NCBI GenBank assembly: GCA_022561895.1
Contig: JADFQH010000013.1
Location: 13,544-19,217, forward strand
DNA length: 5,674 bases
Reading direction: 5' to 3'
DNA from: Methanobacteriota archaeon
GTDB lineage: Archaea > Halobacteriota > Halobacteria > Halobacteriales > Halalkalicoccaceae
The notes under the pieces are model-generated. The model worked only from the letters and a program-made list of their open reading frames with translations, was not told where the DNA came from and made no database searches. Shown here one piece after another: positions 5,459 to 5,674 of this stretch. How positions within the stretch are numbered: position 1 is the first letter of the stretch; every line of letters starts with the position of its first letter. The position numbers and the translations under genes are program-made.

Positions 5459-5477
5459 CGCCGTCACGGTGACGGCG
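5459..5477. promoter_or_regulatory. Perfect 19-bp palindrome upstream of the 51/128-aa operon
   Basis: CGCCGTCAC (5459-5467) and GTGACGGCG (5469-5477) are perfect inverted arms around a single G. It lies about 40 bp upstream of the 51-aa gene's ATG, a good place for an operator. No T-run follows on either strand, so it is not an obvious terminator. GC-rich palindromes arise more often by chance in GC-rich DNA, but a perfect 9-bp arm with a 1-nt spacer is notable. Confidence 0.6.
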
Positions 5478-5624
5478 GTCGTCGCTCGAATCTCTCTGTT
5501 CGCCCCGCACCCGTCAGGGGACCAATCACCACCACCGACCGAATCACAGCACGGAACAACGATTGTCGACAGACCGAGACGTTCACCCATCGGCGCAATG
5601 CCTCGCCGTGATGATCGGCCGGAT
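5478..5624. other. Non-coding gap upstream of the small operon
   Basis: No convincing gene, TATA box or repeat is visible. Open frames on the minus strand here are rich in Arg and Ser and lack acidic bias, as expected of shadow frames. The promoter of the 51-aa gene should lie here, or transcription may come from the gene whose end is at 5625. Confidence 0.4.
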
Positions 5625-5674
5625 TCACGGTGCTGGTTGCTCGTCGCTGATGGGTTCCAGTCCCGTGAGATCGG
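5625..5674 (-). CDS. Possible C-terminal tail of a minus-strand gene entering from the right
   Basis: On the minus strand from the window edge one frame reads DLTGLEPISDEQPAP and stops at TGA 5627-5625. The acidic, proline-ended tail and codon choice fit a haloarchaeal C-terminus, and the gene would lie upstream of the 51/128-aa pair in the same direction. Only 15 codons are visible, so function cannot be judged and the call is tentative. Confidence 0.3.
   Translation of the reverse strand, partial: DLTGLEPISDEQPAP

Noticed and set aside
5277..5510. Minus-strand 77-codon frame overlapping the 51-aa gene
   Set aside because: It is Arg/Ser-rich and not acidic; the other minus frame gives an acidic product with an ATGA overlap to the next gene, which is the better choice.

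Overview
The window looks haloarchaeal. It is GC-rich, its proteins are acidic, and its motifs are archaeal: a UPF0284-type CobT, urease beta in the haloarchaeal style, a leaderless promoter with a TATA element about 27 bp upstream, and halophile-type transposase pieces. It reads as an accessory, decaying stretch of a chromosome or megaplasmid, not a core operon.

Layout. (1) 1-486 (+) is the 3' part of an archaeal cobT-like gene. (2) 487-901 is AT-rich and holds a 28-bp (AT)14 tract and a small hydrophobic ORF without a proper start codon. (3) 902-1876 is a mosaic of three broken genes joined end to end: the first 51 codons of urease beta (ureB), an internal piece of a saccharopine-dehydrogenase-like gene with a frameshift, and, on the other strand, the N-terminal part of an ISH3/IS4-like transposase with an in-frame stop. 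(4) 2050-3167 (-) is an intact two-gene operon, a winged-helix protein followed by a PIN-domain nuclease. The genes overlap by ATGA and have a well-placed leaderless promoter; this resembles a toxin-antitoxin pair. (5) 3228-3567 holds short remnants, probably a second PIN gene with its first catalytic Asp changed to Asn, and possibly a transposase C-terminus. (6) 3559-4758 (+) is a Fic-family AMP-transferase preceded by a 28-bp near-perfect palindrome. It has both the autoinhibitory and the catalytic motif, but a one-base frameshift separates them. (7) 4771-4890 (+) is a transposase fragment carrying a mutated Y-R-E-K motif. (8) 4880-5418 (-) is a two-gene operon of unknown function encoding 51-aa and 128-aa proteins, with a 19-bp perfect palindrome upstream. 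The last bases may hold the C-terminal tail of another minus-strand gene.

The intact parts suggest a toxin/stress-type accessory island (HTH-PIN, Fic) with IS debris and truncated metabolic genes around it. The most interesting points are the HTH-PIN operon, the Fic gene split between inhibitor and catalytic core under a palindromic operator, and the unknown 51/128-aa operon. All family assignments come from reading motifs by eye; no database search was run.
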